Assembly (NCBI GenBank): GCA_030018495.1 | Contig: JASEFS010000036.1 | Coordinates: forward strand, 1-34,350 | Direction of reading: 5' to 3' | Origin: Deltaproteobacteria bacterium | GTDB lineage: Bacteria; Desulfobacterota; Desulfobaccia; Desulfobaccales; 0-14-0-80-60-11 | DNA: 34,350 nt | In this document: one piece after another, positions 22,956 to 31,110 of the stretch | Position numbering within the stretch: the stretch's first letter is position 1 | Layout of the letters: each line of letters starts with the position of its first letter | Made by a program: the position numbers and the translations under genes | The notes under the pieces: generated by a model | The model's database searches: none | What the model was told of the DNA's origin: nothing | Seen by the model: the letters and a program-made list of their open reading frames with translations, nothing else

Positions 22956-23576
22956 ATGGTGGTTATCATCGATTATCAGGCAGGCAACCTGACCAGCGTT
23001 GAAAGAGCATTAGAAGCTTTGGGTGTGCAGGCCACTGTAACCGCGGAACCGGAGGTGGTTGCCCAGGCCTCCCGGGTGGTTTTCCCCGGCGTGGGGGCCG
23101 CAGGCAAAGCCATGCAAACCCTCCGGGAGCGCCGCCTGGACCAGGCGCTGCTCAGGGTTTTTGAGAACGCGGTGCCGATCCTGGGCATCTGCCTGGGGGC
23201 GCAGATTATCCTGGATCAAAGCGACGAGAACGACGCCCTGTGTTTGGGCCTCCTGCCCGGGCGCACCCGGGCTTTGCCGCGCCAAACCGGGGTGAAAATT
23301 CCCCATATGGGCTGGAATCAGGTCCGCTTCATCCGGGAACATCCTGTATTCAACGGCCTGCCGGAACTGGCCGAATATTACTTTGTGCACAGCTATTATC
23401 CCGACCCGGCCCGCCCTGCCATGGTGTTGGGCGTGACCGAGCATGGCATCAGCTTCCCCAGCGTGGTGGCCTGGAAGAATCTGGTGGCCACCCAGTTCCA
23501 CCCGGAAAAGAGCGGGCGCGTCGGCCTGAAAATTTTGGCAAATTTTCTGGCCTGGGACGGCTCCTATGCTCAGTAA
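22956..23576 (+). CDS. hisH: Imidazole glycerol phosphate synthase, glutaminase subunit
   Basis: HisH hydrolyses glutamine and channels ammonia to HisF in histidine biosynthesis. The class I glutaminase triad is complete: C79 in GICLGAQ, and H182 and E184 in QFHPEKSG. The oxyanion block [10 protein letters not shown] lies at 44-53, and HSYY near 145-148 is typical. The 206-residue length is normal. ATG 22956 is preferred over a start 15 codons upstream because it gives the conserved [11 protein letters not shown]; no clear Shine-Dalgarno is seen. It overlaps hisF by 11 bp. Other histidine genes are absent from the window, so the pair sits apart from any larger his operon visible here. Confidence 0.95.
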   Translation: MVVIIDYQAGNLTSVERALEALGVQATVTAEPEVVAQASRVVFPGVGAAGKAMQTLRERRLDQALLRVFENAVPILGICLGAQIILDQSDENDALCLGLLPGRTRALPRQTGVKIPHMGWNQVRFIREHPVFNGLPELAEYYFVHSYYPDPARPAMVLGVTEHGISFPSVVAWKNLVATQFHPEKSGRVGLKILANFLAWDGSYAQ

Positions 23577-24345
23577 ACGCATTATCCCCTGCCTGGATGT
23601 CAGGAACGGACGCACCACCAAGGGGATAAAGTTCCTTAATAACATTGATATAGGCGATCCGGTGGACATGGCCCGGGCGTATTATGAAGCCGGGGCCGAT
23701 GAACTGGTGTTCTACGACATCACCGCGTCCAGCGATCGGCGCGGCATCATGATCGACGTGGTGCGGCGCACCGCAGCCGAAATCTTCATCCCTTTCTCCG
23801 TGGGCGGCGGCATCCGGACGCTGGAGGATATGCGCGACGTTCTCCTGGCCGGGGCCGAAAAGGTGAGCGTCAACACCGCGGCGGTGCTCAATCCCGACTT
23901 GATCAGCGAAGGTGCCAAGGTTTTCGGCAGCCAGTGCATCGTTTTGGGCATGGATGTGAAAAAAGTGTCGGCCACCCCGGAAATACCCTCAGGCTACGAA
24001 ATCGTCATTAACGGCGGCCGCACCCCCATGGGCATCGACGCCTTGTGGTGGGCCAAAGAAGCGGTGCGCCTGGGGGCCGGGGAAATATGCCTCAACTCCA
24101 TTGACGCGGACGGCACTCAGGAGGGCTATGAGATCACCCTGACCCGGATGATTTCCGAGGCCGTGCCCATCCCGGTGATCGCCTCGGGCGGGGCCGGCAA
24201 AGCCGAACATCTTTTTGAAGTGCTCACCGAGGGCAGGGCTGACGCCGCGCTCATTGCCTCCATGGTCCATTACGGCGCGTACACGATTAAAGAAATCAAG
24301 GATTATCTCCATCAACGCGGCATCCAGGTTCGCCTCACCTGGTGA
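23566..24345 (+). CDS. hisF: Imidazole glycerol phosphate synthase, cyclase subunit
   Basis: HisF uses ammonia from HisH to convert PRFAR to imidazole glycerol phosphate and AICAR. The TIM barrel is complete at 259 residues. The catalytic aspartates D11 (PCLDVRNGR) and D130 (LGMDVKK) are in place. The phosphate-binding loops [10 protein letters not shown] and [12 protein letters not shown] and the strand FYDITASSD are typical. It overlaps hisH by 11 bp, so the two subunits are made in balance. The AICAR produced re-enters purine synthesis. rpoH starts 22 bp downstream on the same strand, so read-through into rpoH is likely. Confidence 0.96.
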   Translation: MLSKRIIPCLDVRNGRTTKGIKFLNNIDIGDPVDMARAYYEAGADELVFYDITASSDRRGIMIDVVRRTAAEIFIPFSVGGGIRTLEDMRDVLLAGAEKVSVNTAAVLNPDLISEGAKVFGSQCIVLGMDVKKVSATPEIPSGYEIVINGGRTPMGIDALWWAKEAVRLGAGEICLNSIDADGTQEGYEITLTRMISEAVPIPVIASGGAGKAEHLFEVLTEGRADAALIASMVHYGAYTIKEIKDYLHQRGIQVRLTW

Positions 24346-24367
24346 TTAAGGCGAGCATCGAGGGTTT

Positions 24368-25345
24368 ATGAATCGGCGCTACGAACCCGAAGTGGAACTC
24401 GAGGAAGAATTTGTCGAAGAGCCCGAGCTCCCGGAGGTGGAGCCCGAAGAGCCCTATGAGGAAGAAGTCGGCCTGCCCGTTCCCTCGGAACTCGACCCGC
24501 TGCAGCGCTACATCCGGGAAGCAAACAGGTTCAGCCTGCTGACGCCGGACGAGGAAAAGGAGCTTACCAGGCGCTACAAAGAGACCGGTGACGCGGACAT
24601 CGCCTATCGCCTCATCACCAGCAACCTCCGGCTGGTCATCAAAATCGCCCTGGAATATCAGAAGTACTGGATGAAGAACCTCCTGGACCTGATTCAGGAA
24701 GGAAATATAGGGCTGATGCAGGCCATCAAGAAGTACGATCCCTATCGGGGCATTAAACTTTCCTATTATGCCTCTTTCTGGATAAAGGCTTACATTCTCA
24801 AATTCATCATGGATAACTGGAAGCTGGTGAAAATCGGCACCACCCAGTCCCAGCGGAAACTTTTTTATAATCTTAAGCGGGAAAAAGAGAAATTACGGGC
24901 CTTGGGCTTCGAACCCGGCCCCAAACTTCTGGCCGACATCCTCCAGGTCCGGGAGGAGGAAGTAATTGAAATGGAGCAGCGCCTGGGAGGCTGGGAATTG
25001 TCCCTGGACACCCCCCTCAAAGAAGGCTCGGAGGAATACCACAAAAATTTTCTGCCCTCGGTTGAGCCCCAGGTGGAAGAAGTCCTGGCCGACACGGAAA
25101 TGAAAAAGCTTTTCCGCCAGAAACTGGCGGAGTTTCGCCAGGAGCTCAACGATAAAGAAATTGACATTCTGGACTTGCGCCTCCTGGCGGAAAAGCCCAT
25201 GACTTTACAGGAAATCGGCGCACGGCACGATATTTCTAGAGAACGGGTGCGGCAGATTGAAGACCGTCTCATCAAGAAACTCAGGCATTTTCTTCAGACC
25301 GAAATTGCCGACTGGGAGGAGTACCACACGCCGGTGGGTGATTAG
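24368..25345 (+). CDS. rpoH: RNA polymerase sigma factor, RpoH (sigma-32) type
   Basis: This sigma-70 family factor of 325 residues is predicted to direct heat-shock transcription. Region 2 is clear (LRLVIKIALEYQ, DLIQEGNIGLMQAIKKYD, ASFWIKAYILKFIMDNW). The diagnostic RpoH box QRKLFYNLK lies at 162-170. Region 4.2 has the helix-turn-helix MTLQEIGARHDISRERVRQI near 280-300. Region 1.1 is absent. The N-terminus is unusual: about 16 of residues 6-33 are glutamate, with no basic residues, ahead of the conserved LDPLQRYIREANR. It follows hisF by 22 bp. A J-domain protein gene, a classic RpoH target, lies 3.7 kb downstream. Confidence 0.88.
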   Translation: MNRRYEPEVELEEEFVEEPELPEVEPEEPYEEEVGLPVPSELDPLQRYIREANRFSLLTPDEEKELTRRYKETGDADIAYRLITSNLRLVIKIALEYQKYWMKNLLDLIQEGNIGLMQAIKKYDPYRGIKLSYYASFWIKAYILKFIMDNWKLVKIGTTQSQRKLFYNLKREKEKLRALGFEPGPKLLADILQVREEEVIEMEQRLGGWELSLDTPLKEGSEEYHKNFLPSVEPQVEEVLADTEMKKLFRQKLAEFRQELNDKEIDILDLRLLAEKPMTLQEIGARHDISRERVRQIEDRLIKKLRHFLQTEIADWEEYHTPVGD

Positions 25346-25413
25346 TAAGTGGAAAAACCATTTTTTTTGTGTGATATTTAAATAATTCAATCAGCGTTTT
25401 CACCGGCAGGCCC

Positions 25414-27159
25414 ATGACAAAATCAACCAAGAGGGCTTTAGCCCTCCTCTTTTTTGTTTGCCTCTGGCTGGCCTCGGGCTTTTTGGGATGCCAGACCATG
25501 CAACAGTTCATCGCTCCAGCCGCAGACACAGAGAGGATTGACCAGGAATCCGCTCAGAGCGAGGCTTACTATCATTATTTCAAGGCCCAACAATATCTTT
25601 TTGCGGACGACCTGTCGGCCGCCGTCAAAGAATACGAAGAGGCCCTGAAATATGACCCCAACTCGGTCCAGATGCAGATCGAGGTGGCGTCTCTCTACCA
25701 GCGGCAGGGTAATTTGAAGGAAGCCCTGGCCCATGTGGAACAGGCTCTGAAAAAGGAACCGCACAACCAGGAGGCGCACTTTCTCCTGGCCGGTCTGCAC
25801 GTGGGCCTGAACCATTTGGAGGAAGCCACCGCGGAATACGAGCGCATCCTGGTCCTGAATCCTGAAAACCGGGAAGCCCGGCTCTTCCTGGCCGCTTTAT
25901 ACGCCCAGCAGAGAAAATTCCCCAAAGCGATCCGCATGATCAAGGAAATCCTGCAGCAGCAGCCCGATCTGCTGGTCGGCTATTATTACCTGGGCCGGTT
26001 CTACCTGGAAATGGACCAGGTGCAGGAGGCCAAAAAGTACTTTTCCCAGGTCCTGGAAATGGACCCCGAGTTTGTCCCGGCCATGTTTGATCTGGCCGTG
26101 GCCCTGGAAAAAGAGAAACACTACACGCAAGCCATGAATCTGTATCGCCGGGTGCTGCGGCTCCATCCCAACAACTCCCGGGCCTGGGCCAACCTGGGGC
26201 GTCTCAATTTGATGATGAGGCATTACGGGGAAGCCCAAAAGGCCTTCCAAAAGGCCAAAAGCCTGGAAAGAAACGATCCGGCCGCGTTCGTTCAAATCGG
26301 GGCAATCTATCTGGAGCAGAAATATTATGACGACGCCATCCGGGAATTCCGCCAGGCCCTCAATCACTCCCGCTACCGCAACCAGGTGCGCTATTACATC
26401 AGCTTGGCTTTGGAGGAAAAAGGCGATTTGGAAGCCGCGGCGCGGGAATATTCCCTGGTGGAGAGGCGCTCGGAGTTTTTCATTCCAGCCCGCCTCCGGC
26501 TGGCGTACGTCTATTACCAAACGAAACGCAAAGATCAGGCCCGGGCCATTTTGGATGAAATTAAAGCCCTCGCGGCCGACCGGGAGGAAATCTATTTAGC
26601 CATTTCTTATTTCTACGAAGAAGAATCCATGTGGCACCGGGCCAGCGCCGCGCTTCTGGAAGGTCTGGAAAAGTCGCCCCGCTCGACGGAGATGCACCTC
26701 CGACTGGCCTATATATATGAAAAGCAAAAAGAGCGGGACAAAAGCATAGAGCACGTAAAAAAAGTCCTGGAGATTGATCCCAACAACGCCGACGCCTTGA
26801 ATTTTTTGGGTTACACCTACGCCGAAGAGGGCATTCATTTGGAAGAAGCGGAGAGGCTGGTGAAGGCGGCCTTGCGCGTCAAACCGGACAGCGGTCACAT
26901 CATTGACAGCCTGGGTTGGGTGTATTACAAGCAAGGACAGTACGACAAGGCGGTGGTGGAATTGGAGCGGGCCTTTGAGAAGATGCCCATGGACGCCGCC
27001 ATTGCCGAACATTTGGCGGATGCTTATGTCAAGCAAAACCGCTACGGCGAAGCCTTGAAGCTGTATCGCCGGGCCCTGGACCTGGAAAATCCCGAGGTGC
27101 CCCGCCTTAAAGAGAAAATCAGAAATCTGGAACTTCAGTTGCAAAGACAGGCTTTATGA
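25414..27159 (+). CDS. Large TPR-repeat lipoprotein
   Basis: This 581-residue envelope protein is built almost entirely of tetratricopeptide repeats, roughly 14 or 15 from residue 48 onward. Well-formed examples are DDLSAAVKEYEEALKYDPNS, NLKEALAHVEQALKKEPHNQ and HYTQAMNLYRRVLRLHPNNS. The N-terminus is a signal peptide ending in ASGFLGC; cysteine 26 is a plausible lipidation site, although phenylalanine at -3 is not ideal. TPR arrays bind other proteins, so a scaffold in outer-membrane or exopolysaccharide assembly is likely but not shown. The downstream LolB-like gene overlaps by 4 bp (ATGA). Such TPR-plus-LolB-like pairs point to a shared envelope function. Confidence 0.87.
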   Translation: MTKSTKRALALLFFVCLWLASGFLGCQTMQQFIAPAADTERIDQESAQSEAYYHYFKAQQYLFADDLSAAVKEYEEALKYDPNSVQMQIEVASLYQRQGNLKEALAHVEQALKKEPHNQEAHFLLAGLHVGLNHLEEATAEYERILVLNPENREARLFLAALYAQQRKFPKAIRMIKEILQQQPDLLVGYYYLGRFYLEMDQVQEAKKYFSQVLEMDPEFVPAMFDLAVALEKEKHYTQAMNLYRRVLRLHPNNSRAWANLGRLNLMMRHYGEAQKAFQKAKSLERNDPAAFVQIGAIYLEQKYYDDAIREFRQALNHSRYRNQVRYYISLALEEKGDLEAAAREYSLVERRSEFFIPARLRLAYVYYQTKRKDQARAILDEIKALAADREEIYLAISYFYEEESMWHRASAALLEGLEKSPRSTEMHLRLAYIYEKQKERDKSIEHVKKVLEIDPNNADALNFLGYTYAEEGIHLEEAERLVKAALRVKPDSGHIIDSLGWVYYKQGQYDKAVVELERAFEKMPMDAAIAEHLADAYVKQNRYGEALKLYRRALDLENPEVPRLKEKIRNLELQLQRQAL

Positions 27160-27932
27160 GACTTTCCTGTCTGATTTGCCTGCTGGGTATTTTAGCCGTT
27201 GCCGGGTGCCGCACCGTGCCCCCGCCGACCCCTGTTCCCCGCCTCGCCTCCTCTGAGGAAGTTTTGTCCATCCTCAAGGCCCGCCAGACGGGTCTCGACT
27301 CCTTCCAGGCCAAAGGCCGCCTGACCCTGATCGCACCGGGGCGCAGTTATTCCGGCACCGCCCGACTCAAGGGCAGCCTGCCGTCCACCCTCAGGGTGGA
27401 TGTCCTGGATTTTTTCGGCCGTTCTCTCTTGAATTTTGCCAGCGACGGGCAGCAGGTGGAGGTCCTGTTTCCCCGGGAGAGCAAGCTCTTTTACGGGCCT
27501 GCCACACCGGCCAATTTAGCGGCCTTCGTTCCGCCGGGGGTGACCGTCGACCAGGCCTTGAAAGTGGTGGCCGGGGACTTGCCCTTGAGTTCCGGTGAAC
27601 CCGCGGAATATCGCTATGATGCGGCAACCGAGTCTTACCTCCTGACCTGGCGCAACCCCGGCGGCAGCCTCAAGGAGAAGCTTTGGGTAGACAGCCAAAG
27701 CCTCCATCCGGTCAAAGAGGAATGGTACGGCAGCGACGGCAAACTCACTTTTACCGCGGAATTGAGCGAGTTCGCCGGCAACCGTCCGCAGCAGATTATC
27801 TTCAAGACCACCGAGCCGGCCACGGAACTGCGCCTGGCTCTTCAGGATATGGAGCTCAATCCCTCGTTCAACCGGGCCGATTTGCGCGTCCCGCAACTGC
27901 CGGGCGTCCAAAGAGTCCCCTTCAGACCGTAG
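27156..27932 (+). CDS. LolB-like outer-membrane lipoprotein
   Basis: This is a 258-residue lipoprotein with a canonical lipobox LAVAGC (cysteine 18) followed by a proline-rich linker. The body alternates polar and hydrophobic strands (FQAKGRLTLIAPGRSYSGTA, STLRVDVLDFFGRSLLNF, ESYLLTWRNPGG), matching the half-barrel LolA/LolB-type fold and DUF4292-like proteins. LolB receives lipoproteins from LolA and inserts them into the outer membrane. Whether this is true LolB or a relative is uncertain; sequence identity in this fold is low. It is translationally coupled to the TPR lipoprotein through an ATGA overlap. Confidence 0.78.
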   Translation: MRLSCLICLLGILAVAGCRTVPPPTPVPRLASSEEVLSILKARQTGLDSFQAKGRLTLIAPGRSYSGTARLKGSLPSTLRVDVLDFFGRSLLNFASDGQQVEVLFPRESKLFYGPATPANLAAFVPPGVTVDQALKVVAGDLPLSSGEPAEYRYDAATESYLLTWRNPGGSLKEKLWVDSQSLHPVKEEWYGSDGKLTFTAELSEFAGNRPQQIIFKTTEPATELRLALQDMELNPSFNRADLRVPQLPGVQRVPFRP

Positions 27933-27991
27933 CCGGGACCGGCGCTTTTTGATTTAATAAAGGAACCCCCAAGCGTCTTCGGCTGGGAACC

Positions 27992-28498
27992 ATGAAATTC
28001 ATCGTTGACACGCCCTTGGGCGGACTGGCCAAATGGCTGAGGTTCTGCGGCTTCGACGCGGCGGTGCAGCCTCTGGCAGGGGGCCGCGTCGGCAGCCTGC
28101 CCGAGCCCCGCGCTGCCACCCGCTTGCTCACCCTGCAAAAATCGCTGGGCAGATTGCACCGCGAAGATATTATAATCCTGAGCGCCTCCACTCCTGAGGC
28201 CCAACTGGCCGAGGTGCTCCAGCGCCTCAACATCTCCCGCCGGATGATCAATCCCATGAGCCGCTGCGTCAAATGCAACGAGCCTTTGAGGCCGGCATCC
28301 CGGGAGGCGGTGGCCGGCCGGGTCCCGGAATATGTGCTGCATACCCAGAAAGAGTTCTATGAATGTCCCGCCTGCCGCCGCCTCTACTGGCCGGGAAGCC
28401 ACGTGACCGGCATCAGTCACAAGGTTTTGGAAGCCTTGCGCCGCCAGGCCCCCGAACCGTCCAACGCGGCTTGTGGCAATCAAAGGAGCGGTCCATGA
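27992..28498 (+). CDS. Mut7-C family protein with zinc ribbon, likely degenerate nuclease
   Basis: This 168-residue protein has a PIN-like Mut7-C domain. The N-terminal acidic motif is kept (FIVDTPLGGLAKWLRFCGFDA; D6). A C-terminal zinc ribbon has C92-X2-C95 (SRCVKCNEPL) and C125-X2-C128 (ECPACRRLYWPGSH). Family members usually have an LLTRDxxL block carrying a second catalytic aspartate. Here the equivalent is LLTLQKSL (45-52), so that residue seems lost. The protein may therefore bind RNA without cutting it. It overlaps the next gene by 4 bp (ATGA). Confidence 0.78.
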   Translation: MKFIVDTPLGGLAKWLRFCGFDAAVQPLAGGRVGSLPEPRAATRLLTLQKSLGRLHREDIIILSASTPEAQLAEVLQRLNISRRMINPMSRCVKCNEPLRPASREAVAGRVPEYVLHTQKEFYECPACRRLYWPGSHVTGISHKVLEALRRQAPEPSNAACGNQRSGP

Positions 28499-28905
28499 GT
28501 GCGATTTCTCCTGGAAAGGTCGGCGGCTTCGTCGCCGCGGTCGGACGTTTTTTAATTAACTTCTTGACCAACATGGTGCGTCGCCTGCTCATTTTCGGGC
28601 ACTATATCCTGATCTGCTGGCAGCAGCAGCGCCTGCGCCGGGCCTGGCGGCAGCTGGGGCAGCGCCTTCACCTGTCCCTGGAGGAGGGCGAAGTCAACCC
28701 CATGCTCACCGAACCGGTCAAGGACGCGGTTGACAAGGCCCGGCAACTGAAAGCCGGCAAAGACCGGCAGTATCAGGCCATAGCTGAAATCAGGGAGAAG
28801 ATGCGGGCTGGGCACGTCGCCAAGCCGGCAGCGCCGCCCCCGGAAGCGTCCGGACCGCAGGAGCCTCCGAAGGGACGCGATCAGACTGATGTTTCCAAGG
28901 AATAG
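28495..28905 (+). CDS. Small membrane protein, unknown function
   Basis: I do not recognize this 136-residue protein. It has one hydrophobic segment (about residues 10-46, FVAAVGRFLINFLTNMVRRL and LIFGHYILICWQ), followed by a basic, probably cytoplasmic helix (QQQRLRRAWRQLGQRLH) and a charged helical region. It ends in a disordered proline-, glutamate- and lysine-rich tail. AAAGGAGCGG precedes the ATG, and the overlap with the Mut7-C-like gene (ATGA) indicates coupling, so the two may act together. A longer frame starting inside the upstream gene was rejected. Confidence 0.75.
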   Translation: MSAISPGKVGGFVAAVGRFLINFLTNMVRRLLIFGHYILICWQQQRLRRAWRQLGQRLHLSLEEGEVNPMLTEPVKDAVDKARQLKAGKDRQYQAIAEIREKMRAGHVAKPAAPPPEASGPQEPPKGRDQTDVSKE

Positions 28906-28939
28906 CCGTCCTTAAAGACCGGCTTCCTGGTTTTAGGAC

Positions 28940-28969
28940 CTTGCCAGCCGTTGCTTCATTGCCCCGGCG
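28940..28969 (+). promoter_or_regulatory. Weak candidate heat-shock promoter before cbpA-like gene
   Basis: CTTGCCA (28940-28946), a 15 base spacer, then CCCCGGCG. The layout resembles the enterobacterial sigma-32 pattern CTTGAAA-N(11-16)-CCCCATNT but has several mismatches. It lies about 97 bp before the J-domain gene. Confidence 0.25.
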
Positions 28970-29065
28970 TATTTAACTTTAGCCGGAGGGCCGGGGCGGC
29001 CGCATTTGGCCAGAGCTGGTTTCCCTGAAATCCCGGCTGACTCAAACCCCATCCGTCGGCCCCTT

Positions 29066-30022
29066 ATGGAATTCAAGGATTACTATAAAATTTTGGGTCT
29101 CGACAAAAGCGCGGGACAGGACGACATTAAAAAGGCCTTCCGCAAGCTGGCCCGAAGATACCATCCCGACGTCAATCCCGGCGACAAGGCTGCCGTAGAG
29201 AAATTCAAGGAGATCAACGAAGCCTATGAAGTGTTGTCCGACCCCGAGAAGCGGGAGAAATACGACCGCTTCGGGGCGCAATGGCAGCAGTACGCGCAAG
29301 CCGGGGGCCGCCCGGAGGACTTCCGCTGGGAGCAATGGCGGGCCCGCCCCGGCACCCGTTACGAATACCGCACCATCACCCCGGAGGAACTCAGGGAAAT
29401 GTTCGGCGGCGCAGGGGGCTTCTCCGATTTTTTTGAGACCCTGTTCGGCGGCATGGGCCGCGGTCCCGAGGCTTTCACCGGCAGCGAATACGCTTACCAG
29501 CCCCGGCCTCGCCGCGGCCGGGATATCGAACACACCCTGAGGATAACTTTGGAGGAGGCCTTTCACGGCACCACCCGGGTGCTGGAATGGGAAACCGGGC
29601 GCAAAATCGAGGCGAAAATCCCCAAGGGCGTGAATACCGGCTCCAGGGTGCGCCTCAAGGGCCAGGGCGAGCCCGGCGTTTTCGGCGGCGAGCCCGGGGA
29701 CTTGTTTCTCCGGATCGAAGTCGCACCTCATCCTCGTTTTGAACGGGAAGGCGACAACCTCAGGGTTAAGGTGCCGGTGGATTTTTTCACCTTGCTGCTG
29801 GGCGGGAAGATCGAGGTCGCCGGCCTGGATCGCACCGTTAAGATGGAAATCCCTCCCGAAACTCCCAACGGCAAAGTGTTTCGTCTCAAAGGATTGGGCA
29901 TGCCGCGCCTTAAGGATCTCAGCCAACGAGGCGACCTGCTGGTGGAAGTAAACGCGGTATTGCCCGGCCACCTGAAGCCGGAGGAGAAGGAACTCGTGGA
30001 GAAGTGGCGGAAGATGCGGTAA
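29066..30022 (+). CDS. cbpA: J-domain co-chaperone, CbpA/DnaJ C-terminal class
   Basis: This is a 318-residue Hsp40 co-chaperone that stimulates DnaK ATPase and delivers clients. The J domain covers residues 4-70 with the essential HPD at 33-35. A G/F-containing linker follows (about 110-145, FGGAGGFSDFFETLFGG). The two substrate-binding beta domains fill the rest (DIEHTLRITLEEAFHGTTR, IPKGVNTGSRVRLKGQG, GDLFLRIEVAPHPRFEREGD). The cysteine-rich zinc domain of DnaJ is absent, which places it in the CbpA class. ATG 29066 gives the conserved start EFKDYYKILG, so a 20-codon upstream extension is rejected. A MerR-like CbpM-type gene follows 16 bp downstream. Expression is plausibly under the RpoH encoded upstream. 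Confidence 0.93.
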   Translation: MEFKDYYKILGLDKSAGQDDIKKAFRKLARRYHPDVNPGDKAAVEKFKEINEAYEVLSDPEKREKYDRFGAQWQQYAQAGGRPEDFRWEQWRARPGTRYEYRTITPEELREMFGGAGGFSDFFETLFGGMGRGPEAFTGSEYAYQPRPRRGRDIEHTLRITLEEAFHGTTRVLEWETGRKIEAKIPKGVNTGSRVRLKGQGEPGVFGGEPGDLFLRIEVAPHPRFEREGDNLRVKVPVDFFTLLLGGKIEVAGLDRTVKMEIPPETPNGKVFRLKGLGMPRLKDLSQRGDLLVEVNAVLPGHLKPEEKELVEKWRKMR

Positions 30023-30038
30023 TCCCAAGAGACCGGTT

Positions 30039-30422
30039 ATGCAGAACAACGAATTCAGAAATGCGGCGCAGCGCCAGGGACCCCTTTTCACCAGGCCCAT
30101 CGCCGCGCAGCTTGCCCGCGTCAGCATGGATTTTTTAGAGATGCTGGAGGAGGAGCGCCTTATCCGGCCCCGAACCACGGCTCAAGGGGAGAAGGGCTAC
30201 AGCGCCGAAGATATCACCCAGATCGTCCGCATCCGCCGCCTGCACGAAGACCTGGGGCTGGACCTGGAAGCGGTGGAGATCGTGCTTCACATGCGGCGCC
30301 AGATTGTGGATTTGCTGCAGCGCATGGAGGAAATGGAGCGGCGGCTGGCTCAACGGGAAAGCGACCTGCTGGCGGAAATCCAGGAATTGCGCCGACGCCT
30401 GGGAGTGAAGGTGGAGCGGTAA
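30039..30422 (+). CDS. MerR-like chaperone modulator, CbpM/HspR-like
   Basis: This 127-residue protein has a MerR-type helix-turn-helix (about residues 18-72: FTRPIAAQLARVSMDFLEML, YSAEDITQIVRIRRLHEDLG). A long C-terminal coiled coil follows (IVDLLQRMEEMERRLAQRES and on). Genes of this kind next to cbpA encode CbpM, which binds the J domain and inhibits it. The related HspR proteins repress chaperone operons by binding DNA. Position, size and coiled coil fit either, and the sequence alone does not decide. It lies 16 bp after the J-domain gene and is the last gene of that unit. Confidence 0.82.
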   Translation: MQNNEFRNAAQRQGPLFTRPIAAQLARVSMDFLEMLEEERLIRPRTTAQGEKGYSAEDITQIVRIRRLHEDLGLDLEAVEIVLHMRRQIVDLLQRMEEMERRLAQRESDLLAEIQELRRRLGVKVER

Positions 30423-30431
30423 TAATCCTGT

Positions 30432-30456
30432 GGCACAGGCGGGATGCCTTGCCACC
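30432..30456 (+). repeat. GGCACAGGC...GCCACC palindromic repeat, copy B
   Basis: A 25 bp palindrome, GGCACAGGC-GGGAT-GCCTTGCCACC in two arms, lies 10 bp after the MerR-like gene. It aligns with 15694-15719 and 31582-31607. A heptad array begins about 130 bp to its right, and a short GCTAATT-GCTATCC pair lies at about 30534-30547. Nothing else is seen in this 196 bp spacer. Confidence 0.75.
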
Positions 30457-30585
30457 TTACTTATTTTTGAGGAGCAGGGACAAAAGCCCGGGTCTGCAAA
30501 TTTATTTCATTAATCTTTCATTCATTGGCATCCGCTAATTGCTATCCTGAGCGCTCCATGCCTGAATCTGCATTGACATTCCAAC

Positions 30586-30621
30586 CGAAAACCGAAAACC
30601 AAAAACCAAAAACCGTATTTA
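30586..30621 (+). repeat. GAAAAC heptad array with cap, copy 3, on the stop of mogA
   Basis: Four units (CGAAAAC, CGAAAAC, CAAAAAC, CAAAAAC) at 30586-30613 are followed by the cap CGTATTTA (30614-30621). The last three bases, TTA, are the complement of the mogA stop codon TAA. Confidence 0.85.
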
Positions 30622-31110
30622 CGCCGCGCCGCACTCTTCCTGGCTGCCCTTCAGTTTTTCCAGGGCATGGGGCAGGGCCGGAAGCACGGCCTCCAGGCTC
30701 TCCCGGGCTCCCCTGGGGCTGCCGGGCAGGTTGATGATGAGCGTCCCCCCCCGGAGCACGGCCACTCCCCGGGACAGCATGGCGTGGGGGGTCTTGGCCA
30801 GCCCCGCGGCCCGCATGGCCTCAGGCAGGCCCGGCGCCAGGCGCTCGGCCACCGCCAGGGTGGCCTCCGGGGTGATGTCCCGGGGCGTAAAGCCGGTGCC
30901 GCCGGTGGTGAGAATCAGATCCAGCCGGTCCCGATCGCTCCACTCTACCAGCGCCGCCACGACGGCTTCGTGTTCATCGGGCACGGTGCGGAAATGGTTC
31001 ACCTCATATTGCCGGGCTCTTAGCAGATTGGCCAGTTCTGGACCGCTGGCGTCGTGGCGCTCCCCGGCGTGGCCCTTGTCACTGACCGTCAGGATTCCCA
31101 CCCGGAACAT
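30619..31110 (-). CDS. mogA: Molybdopterin adenylyltransferase/MoaB family protein
   Basis: This is a 163-residue enzyme of the MogA/MoaB fold that adenylates molybdopterin before molybdenum insertion. Motifs are ILTVSDKGHAGERHDASGP at the N-terminus, the MPT-binding loop TTGGTGFTPRDITPEAT (about residues 69-85), and NLPGSPRGARESLEAVLPAL near 128-147. Choosing between Mog and MoaB is not safe from the sequence. Its start overlaps the MOSC gene by 32 bp, and the ribosome-binding site (GAGGTG) lies inside that gene, so the two are co-translated. Its stop codon is the end of a heptad-repeat cap. Confidence 0.88.
   Translation of the reverse strand: MFRVGILTVSDKGHAGERHDASGPELANLLRARQYEVNHFRTVPDEHEAVVAALVEWSDRDRLDLILTTGGTGFTPRDITPEATLAVAERLAPGLPEAMRAAGLAKTPHAMLSRGVAVLRGGTLIINLPGSPRGARESLEAVLPALPHALEKLKGSQEECGAA

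Noticed and set aside
25346-25380. Terminator after rpoH (TGG-AAAAA-CCA plus eight T's)
   Set aside because: The stem is only three or four base pairs, too weak to call.
29042-30178. Long open frame opposite the J-domain gene
   Set aside because: It is antisense to a clear cbpA-like gene and shows no domain.
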